From assembly GCA_041674865.1 (NCBI GenBank), contig JBAYUX010000017.1, positions 1 through 22,908 of the forward strand: a stretch of 22,908 bases of DNA, given 5' to 3'. Made by a program: the position numbers and the translations under genes. The notes beneath the pieces were generated by a model. That model was given only the letters and a program-made list of their open reading frames with translations, was not told where the DNA came from and ran no database searches. The DNA is from CALREA01 sp041674865. Its GTDB lineage: Bacteria; Patescibacteriota; Gracilibacteria; UBA1369; UBA12463. How positions within the stretch are numbered: position 1 is the stretch's first letter; every line of letters starts with the position of its first letter. Shown piece after piece: positions 1-7,148 of this stretch.

Positions 1-93
1 GGCGTAAAAGATATTCGTGATATTAGTTTCGACAAGAGTACAAACCGTCTGTACGTTCTCTCTGCGAAGAAGATCTATCAGGTTCAGATGTAA
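1..93 (+). CDS. 3' end of an unidentified gene, possibly a beta-propeller-like protein
   Basis: Only the last 30 codons are present, ending in TAA at 91-93; the 5' part lies outside the window. The residues include the stretch DISFDKSTNRLYVLS followed by KKIYQVQM. An alternation of this kind, a short strand then D..TNRLYVLS then another strand, is common in blades of NHL/WD-like beta-propellers, but thirty residues cannot settle a family. The gene converges on the glycosyltransferase gene that ends at 123. The 29 bases between them carry a direct repeat but no clear terminator. The reading frame is well supported by its open state and plausible composition; the function is a guess. Confidence 0.55.
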   Translation, partial: GVKDIRDISFDKSTNRLYVLSAKKIYQVQM

Positions 94-99
94 TGCGGC

Positions 100-116
100 G
101 CGAGCGATAGCGAGCG
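100..116. repeat. short direct repeat between convergent genes
   Basis: GCGAGCG occurs at 100-106 and again at 110-116, separated by ATA. It fills most of the 29-base gap between the convergent genes that end at 93 and 123. It is GC-rich compared with its surroundings. It does not fold into a stem, so it is not a normal intrinsic terminator. Confidence 0.4.
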
Positions 117-122
117 CTTGCA

Positions 123-1373
123 CTATCCCAGCAGTCCTTTCACGGTTGATTTCATCGACTTGGTGACTTTTTTCATGAATGAATTCTCAGTCTTTTTGTC
201 AGCTATTCTTTTTTGTTCAATGAGTTTCTGATAAACGTGTTCAAACTGAGTCGTAACGGTTTCGATTGAGTACTTGTCGGCGCGCTTGAGAGAGGCGAGA
301 GACATCTTTTTTGCGAGTACTGGATTCTCGATAATTTTGAGAATATTGGCGGCAATATCTTTCGCATTGGCGGTCTTACTCATGAGTCCATTGTCCTTGA
401 TGAGTTCTGGAATTCCGCGCTTGGCTACCGCGACCACCGGTAAACCGTATGACATACCTTCAATAATTGAAAGGCCCTGTGTTTCCGATGTAGATGCTGA
501 AACGAACATAGCTGCGTCAATGTACGTATTGGACTCGAGAAGTTTTTCGAAAGGAATTTTTCCTTTGAAGTGGATGAATTTTTCGAGACCTTCCGTTCGT
601 GCGAGTTCTTCTAAGTCGTTTTGAGCAGGTCCATCGCCAATGACAATGAGTCTGAGCTCCGATTTTTTATCGTGTACAATCTTAAACGCCTTGATGAGAA
701 TATCGAGATTTTTTTCTCGACTAAGTCGACCAACGTAGAGGAGGTTGTTGCTCGCGTGGTGTTTTGTAAGTTTTTCCTTTGAAAGATGTGGAACGCGAAT
801 TCCGTTTGAAATAGTTTTGGTTGGACGTTTGATTTTGTATTTAACGAGCGCCTTTCGAGTGCTCTCTGTCGGCGTTGTAACGAGGTCTGCTGAGTTGTAA
901 TAGAGGTTGGCATACTTCCATCCAAGTTTTGCGAGCATGTTATTTACCTTGTCACCCATGATGTTGAGGCCGATGACTTTGAGATATTCCGGTTCCATGA
1001 AGTAGGTGTGGAATGTTCCAATAATTGGCTTTCCTAGCATCTTTCCTGCGATGATTCCGTCGGCACCCATTGGAAGTGGTGTGTGGAAGTGCACGACGTC
1101 GATATCGTCCTTCATGAGCTGATAGACCGTGTTTGGATAGAATGGGACTCCTAGTTTTACATCTGGATAAAAGAGACTTGGAAGAGACGTTGAGTATGAA
1201 ACTTCAATGCCTTCGAGCTTCTTTTTTGTGAGGCGATTTTTCTTATCTATAGAAGATGTAAATACTTTTACGTAATGCCCACGCTTGACGAGCTCTTTAC
1301 TCAAAAGGAGGATGGATGAGGCAACTCCATTAACAGATGGCGGGAAGACGTCGGTAAACATGGCAATACGCAT
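123..1373 (-). CDS. GT4-family glycosyltransferase
   Basis: This 416-residue protein looks like a retaining GT-B glycosyltransferase that moves a sugar from a nucleotide sugar to a lipid or glycan acceptor at the inner face of the membrane. The N-terminal half begins with a Rossmann strand and the motif FPPSVNGVASS (residues 10-20), typical of GT4 enzymes related to diacylglycerol glucosyltransferases and phosphatidylinositol mannosyltransferases. HFHTPLPMG (95-103) and GTFHTYF (119-125) are further family features. The C-terminal half has GRLSREKN (215-222) and an EX7E motif, E297 and E305, in SETQGLSIIEG. It is the last gene of the minus-strand run, 26 bases after the GT2 stop. The leader before ATG is C-rich (CCTAACACTCCACC) with no Shine-Dalgarno. 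The stop is TAG. Glycolipid synthesis is likely; the exact acceptor is unknown. Confidence 0.9.
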   Translation of the reverse strand: MRIAMFTDVFPPSVNGVASSILLLSKELVKRGHYVKVFTSSIDKKNRLTKKKLEGIEVSYSTSLPSLFYPDVKLGVPFYPNTVYQLMKDDIDVVHFHTPLPMGADGIIAGKMLGKPIIGTFHTYFMEPEYLKVIGLNIMGDKVNNMLAKLGWKYANLYYNSADLVTTPTESTRKALVKYKIKRPTKTISNGIRVPHLSKEKLTKHHASNNLLYVGRLSREKNLDILIKAFKIVHDKKSELRLIVIGDGPAQNDLEELARTEGLEKFIHFKGKIPFEKLLESNTYIDAAMFVSASTSETQGLSIIEGMSYGLPVVAVAKRGIPELIKDNGLMSKTANAKDIAANILKIIENPVLAKKMSLASLKRADKYSIETVTTQFEHVYQKLIEQKRIADKKTENSFMKKVTKSMKSTVKGLLG

Positions 1374-1399
1374 GGTGGAGTGTTAGGACGAATAGTGGT

Positions 1400-2128
1400 T
1401 TATCGGATATCTTCGAATTCGGATTTTGGCCTTTGCTTGAGCCACAAAACCTTGAAGTAGGCCTTGGTATAGGTCCAGAGTGCCTTGAGCGAGTCCTTTT
1501 CGAAACGGCGTGGTGAAGGGTAGACGATGAGATCGGTGTCGAGGACGACTTTTCCGAATTTCATCAGCTCGAGTCCGAGAATCACGTCTTCAGAAAGTGC
1601 GAGTGTTGTATCGAACTTTGGAGAGAGCTCGTAGATTGATTTTTTGACGGCGAAGTTAAATCCGCAGACATTTTTTTTATTGATGACATCGTTGATCCAG
1701 AGAAATGCCTTTCCTCCGAATGCCGCAATTTTTTTCTGAAATTCAGAAGGGGAGTTGAGGATTCCGATTCCGTATACGGCGACGATATTTTCGTTTTCAG
1801 ATTTTGTGTTGTCGAAGTGTGTTGCGATTTTTTCGAGCCAATTTGGTGCGAATGTGCAGTCAGAGTCGGTTGATACGATGATGTCGTTTTTGGCTTTTGC
1901 AAATCCTGTTTTTCGTGCGAATGCGATACCCTTTTGTGACTCTTTGATTACAGTTGCGCCTTTTGATGTTGCGATTTCTGCAGTCTTGTCTGTGCAGTTG
2001 TTGTCCACAACGATTACTTCAAAATTCTGATAGGTTTGTTGCGCGAGTGAGTCAAGGCATGCGCCGATATAGCCTTCTTCGTTGTAGGCGGGAATGACGA
2101 CGCTGAGGCGTGGTAGATTTGTATCCAT
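1400..2128 (-). CDS. GT2-family glycosyltransferase
   Basis: This 242-residue protein is a GT-A fold, family 2 glycosyltransferase. It opens with the hallmark SVVIPAYNEEGYI (residues 9-21) and VIVVDNNCTDKTAEI (38-52). A DXD-like metal and nucleotide-sugar site, DSD, sits at 88-90, and a later SEDV may supply the usual acidic catalytic region. No long transmembrane segment is seen, so it is probably cytosolic or peripheral. Its start overlaps the stop of the deaminase gene by one base (TAATG), which suggests translational coupling, and the GT4 gene follows after 26 bases. Two glycosyltransferases in a row suggest joint work on an envelope glycan or glycolipid. Their link to the nucleotide-salvage genes upstream may be only co-transcription. 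The stop is TAA. Confidence 0.9.
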   Translation of the reverse strand: MDTNLPRLSVVIPAYNEEGYIGACLDSLAQQTYQNFEVIVVDNNCTDKTAEIATSKGATVIKESQKGIAFARKTGFAKAKNDIIVSTDSDCTFAPNWLEKIATHFDNTKSENENIVAVYGIGILNSPSEFQKKIAAFGGKAFLWINDVINKKNVCGFNFAVKKSIYELSPKFDTTLALSEDVILGLELMKFGKVVLDTDLIVYPSPRRFEKDSLKALWTYTKAYFKVLWLKQRPKSEFEDIR

Positions 2129-2622
2129 TAAATCGAGTGTGATTTGCTTGTCTCTGGATCTTTATATTCTGTACTTGGACCTTGTTCAACGATAATGCCT
2201 TTTGATTTGAAAATGTCGAAGCCCTGCATGACGTCTGGATAGCCTTCTTGGTAGACGACGCGAGTGATGCCGGCGATAGATGCCATGCTTGCACAGATGC
2301 GGCATGGATGTTTAGTGACGTAAAGCGTTGAACCTTTGAGAGAGAGGCCTTGTTCTGCGGCGAGAGCGATGCACCACTGTTCAGCGCATACTCCGTAGCA
2401 GATTTCCCGTTGGTGTCCGGATGGAATTTTCATCTCGTTTCGGATGCAGCCGATTTTGCTGCAGTTGTATTCGAAGTGCCAGTCGTTGTTGTGCTGTATG
2501 AGGACTTTGCCATCTTTAGCAAAAAGCGCGCTAATTTTGGCGCGGAGACAGAGGGCTTTTGGTTCCTCCTTGTCGAGCATTTCGAGATATTTTTTGTCTT
2601 CGTCGGTAATCATGGGCGACAT
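2128..2622 (-). CDS. dCMP/CMP deaminase-like zinc enzyme
   Basis: This 164-residue protein belongs to the cytidine/deoxycytidylate deaminase fold. The zinc site is CAE (79-81) plus PCRIC (106-110), so the ligands would be C79, C107 and C110, with E81 as the proton shuttle. dCMP deaminases usually have HAE here; CAE is the form seen in free cytidine deaminases. Residues 54-78 (CSKIGCIR, IPSGHQREIC) match the segment before the active site in archaeal and CPR dCMP deaminase-like proteins. The following EQWC replaces the more usual EQNA. The expected reaction is dCMP or CMP to dUMP or UMP with release of ammonia. It lies 18 bases after the isomerase stop and overlaps the GT2 start by one base. 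A second ATG three codons in (2613) is a possible start. Substrate is uncertain. Confidence 0.82.
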   Translation of the reverse strand: MSPMITDEDKKYLEMLDKEEPKALCLRAKISALFAKDGKVLIQHNNDWHFEYNCSKIGCIRNEMKIPSGHQREICYGVCAEQWCIALAAEQGLSLKGSTLYVTKHPCRICASMASIAGITRVVYQEGYPDVMQGFDIFKSKGIIVEQGPSTEYKDPETSKSHSI

Positions 2623-2640
2623 TACTTAGCTTTTGCAGCA

Positions 2641-3501
2641 TTATGCTACGAGCCAAGGATAGACGACCGCGATGCGATTGACAATGGATTCTGGTTTGAA
2701 GATTCCAATCTCAGTGATGCATCCCGTGATGATGTCGGGTGAGATGATTTCGAAAGCGGGATTGAAGATAGTGACGCCTCGTGGGTGATCTGGCCAAACT
2801 TCATCCGGATCACGGAGTTCGATCGTTTCGTCGAAACCTTTGATTGTTTCTGGATTGAACTTCCATGTGTTCGTGCAGCAGTAAACTGGAATGCGTGACT
2901 TGTTGCAAAATTCTGCGAGAGCTTCTGTTCCGATCTTATTGATCGTTTTTCCTTCTGATGAAAGGGAATCGCAACCATAAAGAAAAAGATCTGCCTTTTT
3001 GAGCGCTGTTCGGCCGGCTGAATCGACCATGTGAACAACTTTGATTCCTGCTTTTGCGAGTGCTGTAGCGGTTTTTCGCCCTTGGAACTTTGGACGAGTT
3101 TCAGTGTTGTAAACGGTGAATTTCTTACCTTGTTTATGCGCTTCGATGAGAATTTTTTCAACGGTAGAGGAGTGACAGTGCGTGAAGACGATCATGCCAT
3201 CGAGAATTTTTTTTGCACCGTATTCGGCGATACGTTTCTGAGAATCTTCGAAATGTTTTTTAACAGTTGCTGCACAATTTTTATTCGTTTTGAAATTTGC
3301 CATGCAGTAATTCAGCGCATTTCGAAGAGCTGGTTCTGTGGCTCTGAGACCGATTAATTCATCGTAACCCTTTTGGATCTTTTTTGCGTCAGTGGTTGAC
3401 GTGAGTACTTGTGAGAGTGCATCAACGGCTGCGATAGCAATGGCTTCTGCGCCTTGAATGCTTAGATCCTTGATGCCTTTTGCGATGTCTTTGTAGGTCA
3501 T
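2641..3501 (-). CDS. e2b2: ribose-1,5-bisphosphate isomerase (eIF2B alpha/beta/delta-like)
   Basis: This 286-residue protein belongs to the eIF2B-alpha/methylthioribose-1-phosphate isomerase superfamily. It fits the ribose-1,5-bisphosphate isomerase branch, which makes ribulose-1,5-bisphosphate in the AMP pathway. Visible motifs are THCHSST with C109, NTETRPKFQG (132-141) and GCDSLSSEGKTINKIGT (176-192). C109 and D178 sit where the archaeal enzyme has its catalytic Cys and Asp. The adjacent AMP phosphorylase, which makes its substrate, strongly supports the assignment over a translation-factor or MtnA role. I start it at MTYKDIAKGI; the frame stays open 22 codons upstream, but that part overlaps the end of the AMP phosphorylase gene and looks unlike the family. 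The start lies 28 bases after the upstream stop, behind a G-poor leader (TTTTACCTCACTCAA) with no Shine-Dalgarno. Confidence 0.88.
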   Translation of the reverse strand: MTYKDIAKGIKDLSIQGAEAIAIAAVDALSQVLTSTTDAKKIQKGYDELIGLRATEPALRNALNYCMANFKTNKNCAATVKKHFEDSQKRIAEYGAKKILDGMIVFTHCHSSTVEKILIEAHKQGKKFTVYNTETRPKFQGRKTATALAKAGIKVVHMVDSAGRTALKKADLFLYGCDSLSSEGKTINKIGTEALAEFCNKSRIPVYCCTNTWKFNPETIKGFDETIELRDPDEVWPDHPRGVTIFNPAFEIISPDIITGCITEIGIFKPESIVNRIAVVYPWLVA

Positions 3502-3529
3502 TTGAGTGAGGTAAAATCGTGAGTTGATA

Positions 3530-5005
3530 TTACTTGATAGTGTAAACCTTGTCAGCTGATGCTTCAATCCCGTTCTTGAGACGACCAGGATTTTCAGCGA
3601 AAATAGTATAGAGAAGATCGCCTTTTTTTACCTTATCTCCCAGGTTTTTTTCAATTCGAACTCCGGATCCAGGGTTTTTTGGGGCGCCCGCAACGCGGGC
3701 GACATGTGAAACAAGTTTATTATCAACAGCGACAATCTTTCCACTTTTTTTAGCGACTACATTGAATGTAAACTTTCCAAGTTTTGGTATTTTTTTACGA
3801 CCTTGAGCGTCTATAATCTCATTCATTTTTTTGAATGCGGCTCCAGAGACGAGAAGTTTTTCGGCGAAGGCAGCCCCCGTTCCTTTTTTACATTTTCCAC
3901 AGAGTTCGAGGAGTTCACTAGCCATAAAAATAGCTTTTTTTCGAAGATCCTGAGGGGCTTCTGGTTTGTTCTCGAGAACTTCCAATACGTCGATTGCCTC
4001 GAGTACTGGACCAATTCCGCGACCGATAGGGGCATCACCTCGAGTTGCAATAACTTTGACGGTCATACCAAGCATCTTTCCAAGTCGTTCAAAATCTTTC
4101 TTGAGCTCGTTGGCCTTTTCAAGCGTACTTGTTTTTACTTGTGGACCATATGGAATGTCGATCAAGACGTGCGTTGATCCTACTGCGTACTTCTTTGCCA
4201 TAATTGATGCGAGCATCATACCTTTTGGATCGAGACTCATTGGATGACGAACGCGGATGAGCTTGTCGTCTGCGGCTGCGAGATCAACTCCACCGCCCCA
4301 TGTAATAAATGCTCCAACTTTTTCGAGAATTTGCTTAAGTTTTTCTGCGTTGTTTGTGACGTTACACATGACTTCCATCGTATCCGCTGTTCCTGATGGA
4401 GAGGTGATGGCACGAGATGATGTCTTTGGAATGGTAATACCGGCTGCTGCGATGATTGGAATAACAACCATAGTTGTTCTGTTTCCAGGAACGCCACCAA
4501 TACAGTGCTTGTCTGCAACGATTTTTTTGTTGAGCTTAATTCGATTTCCGTGCTCTACGATTGACTTCGTAAGATCGGTCGTTTCTCGATCACTCAGTCC
4601 ATTAATATAACAAGCTGAGACGAAATAGGTCATCTCAACATCTGTAAGTGAGTCGCTGACGATATCTTTCACGATCGTATCAATTTCTGCCTTATTGAGC
4701 TCCTTGCCATCGAGTTTTTGACGAATGTACATGTTTGCCGCAGGTTTCTCTGCGAGCGTCACAAACATCTTGTCGCCACGGTCTGCCTTGAGGGTGTCCC
4801 AGGTTTCTATGTATAAACCTGCTTCGTTGTTTTTGAGTCCGCCGTTCTCGGTAATATCCACGATACAGGTAATTCGTCTGCTGCCATTTTGGACGGCAAG
4901 ACGATCACCTGCATGCACATCTAGTTCGTGCGCTGCGTGCTCATTGAGCACAATAATATATTTTTGTCCTACCTTGATGGCAATTTTTCGAGCTTTGAGA
5001 ATCAT
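3530..5005 (-). CDS. deoA: AMP phosphorylase (archaeal-type thymidine-phosphorylase family)
   Basis: This 491-residue protein would cleave AMP, and in studied archaeal members also CMP and UMP, with phosphate to give the free base and ribose-1,5-bisphosphate. About 80 N-terminal residues (ARKIAIKVGQ, HAGDRLAV) form the extra domain that separates AMP phosphorylases from bacterial thymidine phosphorylases. The family signature follows as DKHCIGGVPGNRTT and TSSRAITSPSGTADTMEVM. The C-terminal domain (RVAGAPKNPGSGVRIEKNLG) is intact. Length matches the roughly 500 residues of archaeal enzymes. I choose ATG at 5005 because homologues begin with M.LKARKI; the frame is open to 5137, but that extension runs through the promoter. 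It heads the five-gene minus-strand run. The leader is pyrimidine-rich (CACTCCCCTAATCCTCTC). No RuBisCO gene is in the window. Confidence 0.93.
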   Translation of the reverse strand: MILKARKIAIKVGQKYIIVLNEHAAHELDVHAGDRLAVQNGSRRITCIVDITENGGLKNNEAGLYIETWDTLKADRGDKMFVTLAEKPAANMYIRQKLDGKELNKAEIDTIVKDIVSDSLTDVEMTYFVSACYINGLSDRETTDLTKSIVEHGNRIKLNKKIVADKHCIGGVPGNRTTMVVIPIIAAAGITIPKTSSRAITSPSGTADTMEVMCNVTNNAEKLKQILEKVGAFITWGGGVDLAAADDKLIRVRHPMSLDPKGMMLASIMAKKYAVGSTHVLIDIPYGPQVKTSTLEKANELKKDFERLGKMLGMTVKVIATRGDAPIGRGIGPVLEAIDVLEVLENKPEAPQDLRKKAIFMASELLELCGKCKKGTGAAFAEKLLVSGAAFKKMNEIIDAQGRKKIPKLGKFTFNVVAKKSGKIVAVDNKLVSHVARVAGAPKNPGSGVRIEKNLGDKVKKGDLLYTIFAENPGRLKNGIEASADKVYTIK

Positions 5006-5072
5006 ATGAGAGAGGATTAGGGGAGTGAAAAGTTGAGAGCGAAGCTTATTTTGTGAACTTTTGCTTCTTTCT

Positions 5073-5101
5073 ATTGTATCATATTTTGCTGCTTTGGGCA
5101 A
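5073..5101 (-). promoter_or_regulatory. promoter of the AMP phosphorylase operon
   Basis: Read on the minus strand, TTGCCC (5096-5101) is followed after 17 bases by TACAAT (5073-5078), preceded by TGA as in an extended -10. Transcription would start near 5066, leaving a leader of about 60 bases with no Shine-Dalgarno. This is the best sigma-70-like site in the 207-base divergent spacer at 5006-5212. Confidence 0.65.
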
Positions 5102-5162
5102 GGCTGAACCAGTGGCTTTAATCAGGGGTGAGCCCATGTTTTTGAAGCTGAATCTACTACTT

Positions 5163-5190
5163 TTGACTTCTTTTTGGAATCAGATAGAGT
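5163..5190 (+). promoter_or_regulatory. promoter of the 5213 orphan gene
   Basis: TTGACT (5163-5168), a 16-base spacer and TAGAGT (5185-5190) form a fair sigma-70-like promoter. Initiation near 5197 would give a leader of about 15 bases before the ATG at 5213, with no Shine-Dalgarno. It is back-to-back with the AMP phosphorylase promoter in the same spacer. Confidence 0.5.
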
Positions 5191-5212
5191 TTGAGCGTCT
5201 TTTAAGACTCCT

Positions 5213-5770
5213 ATGTCTCAACTCGAGAAAGGTTCAACTTCAGATTCTAAAAACTCTCATGTACTTGTCTCTCATGAGCCACCTCCTCGTTCTTCGTACG
5301 GGCCTCTTACTCTTGAGCAAGACCAGGTAAAAACTTCTTGCGTGCAGACTCTTTCGAAAGTCTTTTCTGATGGAGCTCCTACATATCGTGGAGTTGGTTT
5401 TGTTCCTAGGCTTGATCCAACCCTTATTGTTTCTTTGGCTCGTTTAGGTGAGTCAAATGTGGGTCGCGTTATGCATCAGGTTAGCGAAGAAATTTTGAGC
5501 CTTTGTCTCGATGAAGATTCTTCTATCAATACTGATCAGCATCTTCGGGTTTTATTGCAATCTACGATTATCGATATTGGGTCGAGGGTTGACCATATTA
5601 TTCATCAACAAATATACGGCACTCTTGTTAACGGTGGTGTGGTTGAGGGCTATACTCTTGAGCCCATCGTTTATAATGATGAGTGGGAGGATGGTGCTCG
5701 AATGGCCGGAGAAGCTTCGGGGGATGAAAACGTTCTTCCTTTTAGGCGAGAAAAACGAGACGCAGCCTAG
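5213..5770 (+). CDS. hypothetical protein, 185 residues
   Basis: I do not recognise this protein. It has no signal peptide and no membrane segment. The first 40 residues are rich in Ser, Pro, Glu and Lys and look disordered. Residues about 50-150 look folded and mostly helical (SLARLGESNVGRVMHQVSEEI, shortened here to its core LARLGESNVGR). The C-terminus is acidic, then basic (FRREKRDAA). Reality of the gene is supported by its own promoter, its place in an otherwise empty spacer, codon use like its neighbours, and its TAG stop, which interleaves with the stop of the convergent flavoprotein gene (shared bases 5767-5770). It stands alone on the plus strand between minus-strand genes, so context gives no function. 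Confidence 0.7.
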   Translation: MSQLEKGSTSDSKNSHVLVSHEPPPRSSYGPLTLEQDQVKTSCVQTLSKVFSDGAPTYRGVGFVPRLDPTLIVSLARLGESNVGRVMHQVSEEILSLCLDEDSSINTDQHLRVLLQSTIIDIGSRVDHIIHQQIYGTLVNGGVVEGYTLEPIVYNDEWEDGARMAGEASGDENVLPFRREKRDAA

Positions 5771-7059
5771 TTGAATTTTTTGACGATACTTTCGCCTGCG
5801 AGTCGTCCTGTAGCCCAGGAGGCTTGTAAGTTGAATCCGCAAGTAAATCCATCGATGTCGAGAAGTTCACCCGCGAAATAGAGATTTGGCTGGATTTTTG
5901 ATTCCATCGTATTTGGATTGACCTCTGACGTTGGAACGCCACCGGCTGTGACAAACTCGTCGCCTGGTGTTCGACCAATGATAGTGAGCGGGAGAGCGGT
6001 GAGAAGCGAGACGATTCGCGTTTTGAGTGTCTTATCGATTTGCGATGCCTTGAGGTTTGGGTCGATTGGTGTGGTTTCCGAGAGAAGTTGAATGAAAATT
6101 TCACACAGAGATTTCGGAAGAAAAATATCGAGAAAGTTGATGAGTCTTTTGGCACCATGATCATTTGCGAGCTTCTGGAATCGTTCTGCGAAATCAGCGA
6201 GAGACTCTTCTGGAAAGAAGTTGATAGTGAGATGAAGTGGTTTTTCTCTGGTTGGATTTTCATAGGCAGCAAGCCCTGAAAGTGCAAATATTGCTGGGCC
6301 GCTAACGCCTTTGTGCGTGAAAAGAAATGGTCCGGTGCGTGTGTATTTTTCGAGAGTAAGTTGTGCTTTTTGAAATGAAACGCCGGATATTTGCGCTGGC
6401 CATTTTTCCGCGGTGATGTACGAGCTAAGAGATGGGGCGAGATCGGTTATCGTGTGACCGAGCGATTTTGCGAAGGCATACCCGTCGCCAGTTGATCCTG
6501 TTGAGCGATAGGCATTTCCACCAGTCGTGAGTACCAGAGTGTCGACGTTATAATGTCCTGTTCTTGTATGAAGACGGAATCCCGAGTCGATTTTTTCGAT
6601 CTGAGAGATCATTGTATCGAGATTGATTTCTGTGTTTGTTTCCCTGAGTGTCGTTTCAAGCGCGCCGACAATGTCGTGACCGTTGTTGGATTTCGGAAAG
6701 ACTCGGAAGTCCTCTTCTGTTTTGAGAGGAACGCCATGTGACTCGAACCATTCGATGGTTGAGAGGGGAGGAAAGTTGAAAAATGCCGACATGAGAAGCT
6801 TTCCGCCACGTGGATAATTTTCTATGAGCTTATCGACATCGTGACGATTATTTCCGAGAGCTTGAAGGTCATTTGTTGTCGATGGAATGCCCGTAGTGAC
6901 GTTGCAACGACCACCACCACTAATAATCACCTTTGCGCCGAGATGATCGTTCTTATCGAAGATTATGACCGGCATTGATGGGTCGAGTTCTTTGATTGTT
7001 GCTCCAGCCATCATTCCTGCGGCTCCTCCTCCGATAATGCCAATTTTTGGCTTGTGCAT
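5767..7059 (-). CDS. BaiN/HI0933-family FAD-dependent flavoprotein
   Basis: This 430-residue protein belongs to the HI0933/YhiN/BaiN group of NAD(P)/FAD-dependent oxidoreductases. The N-terminal dinucleotide-binding fold shows GIIGGGAAGMMAG (residues 8-20), then an acidic residue region (IIFDKNDHLGAKV) and the family signature SGGGRCNVT. A second FAD contact is LTTGGNAYRSTGSTGDGY. The C-terminus carries TAGGVPTSEVNP and YFAGELLDIDGFTCGFNLQ, the closing motif of the family, so the protein is full length. The physiological substrate of most members is unknown; 'BaiN' names one bile-acid member and should not be read as function here. The stop (TAG) interleaves with the stop of the convergent gene. 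Upstream are a strong promoter and a 14-base palindrome. Confidence 0.88.
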   Translation of the reverse strand: MHKPKIGIIGGGAAGMMAGATIKELDPSMPVIIFDKNDHLGAKVIISGGGRCNVTTGIPSTTNDLQALGNNRHDVDKLIENYPRGGKLLMSAFFNFPPLSTIEWFESHGVPLKTEEDFRVFPKSNNGHDIVGALETTLRETNTEINLDTMISQIEKIDSGFRLHTRTGHYNVDTLVLTTGGNAYRSTGSTGDGYAFAKSLGHTITDLAPSLSSYITAEKWPAQISGVSFQKAQLTLEKYTRTGPFLFTHKGVSGPAIFALSGLAAYENPTREKPLHLTINFFPEESLADFAERFQKLANDHGAKRLINFLDIFLPKSLCEIFIQLLSETTPIDPNLKASQIDKTLKTRIVSLLTALPLTIIGRTPGDEFVTAGGVPTSEVNPNTMESKIQPNLYFAGELLDIDGFTCGFNLQASWATGRLAGESIVKKFN

Positions 7060-7100
7060 AAATAAAAGTTCTTACAATGGTGACCTTAATTTACACGATC

Positions 7101-7114
7101 TGTGGTCGACCACA
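7101..7114. promoter_or_regulatory. 14-base perfect palindrome, candidate operator
   Basis: TGTGGTCGACCACA is its own reverse complement. It lies in the 89-base spacer before the flavoprotein gene, just downstream of that gene's predicted -10, so its centre falls on the expected transcription start. There is no T-tract next to it, so it is not an intrinsic terminator of ackA. A dimeric repressor site is the natural reading. No regulator gene is nearby. Confidence 0.55.
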
Positions 7115-7115
7115 A

Positions 7116-7143
7116 CCTATAATTGAGTTGTATTTTATGTCAA
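7116..7143 (-). promoter_or_regulatory. promoter of the flavoprotein gene
   Basis: On the minus strand a perfect TTGACA (7138-7143) is followed after 16 bases by TATAGG (7116-7121). The start would be near 7108, inside the palindrome at 7101-7114, giving a leader of about 50 bases. The -10 is imperfect at its last base. Confidence 0.55.
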
Positions 7144-7148
7144 TTTTA

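Noticed and set aside
2350..2742. Long plus-strand open frame opposite the deaminase and isomerase genes
   Set aside because: It lies wholly opposite two well-supported enzymes, has no homology I recognise, and is explained by the codon bias of the genes on the other strand.
3502..3567. 22-residue N-terminal extension of the ribose-1,5-bisphosphate isomerase
   Set aside because: It overlaps the end of the AMP phosphorylase gene, is unlike the family, and MTYKDIAKGI is a typical beginning.
5006..5137. 44-residue N-terminal extension of AMP phosphorylase
   Set aside because: The segment contains the promoter TTGCCC-17-TACAAT, and archaeal homologues begin at the chosen Met.
7101..7114. Palindrome as terminator of ackA
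   Set aside because: The stem would be only five pairs with a four-base loop, and no T-tract follows on the minus strand.
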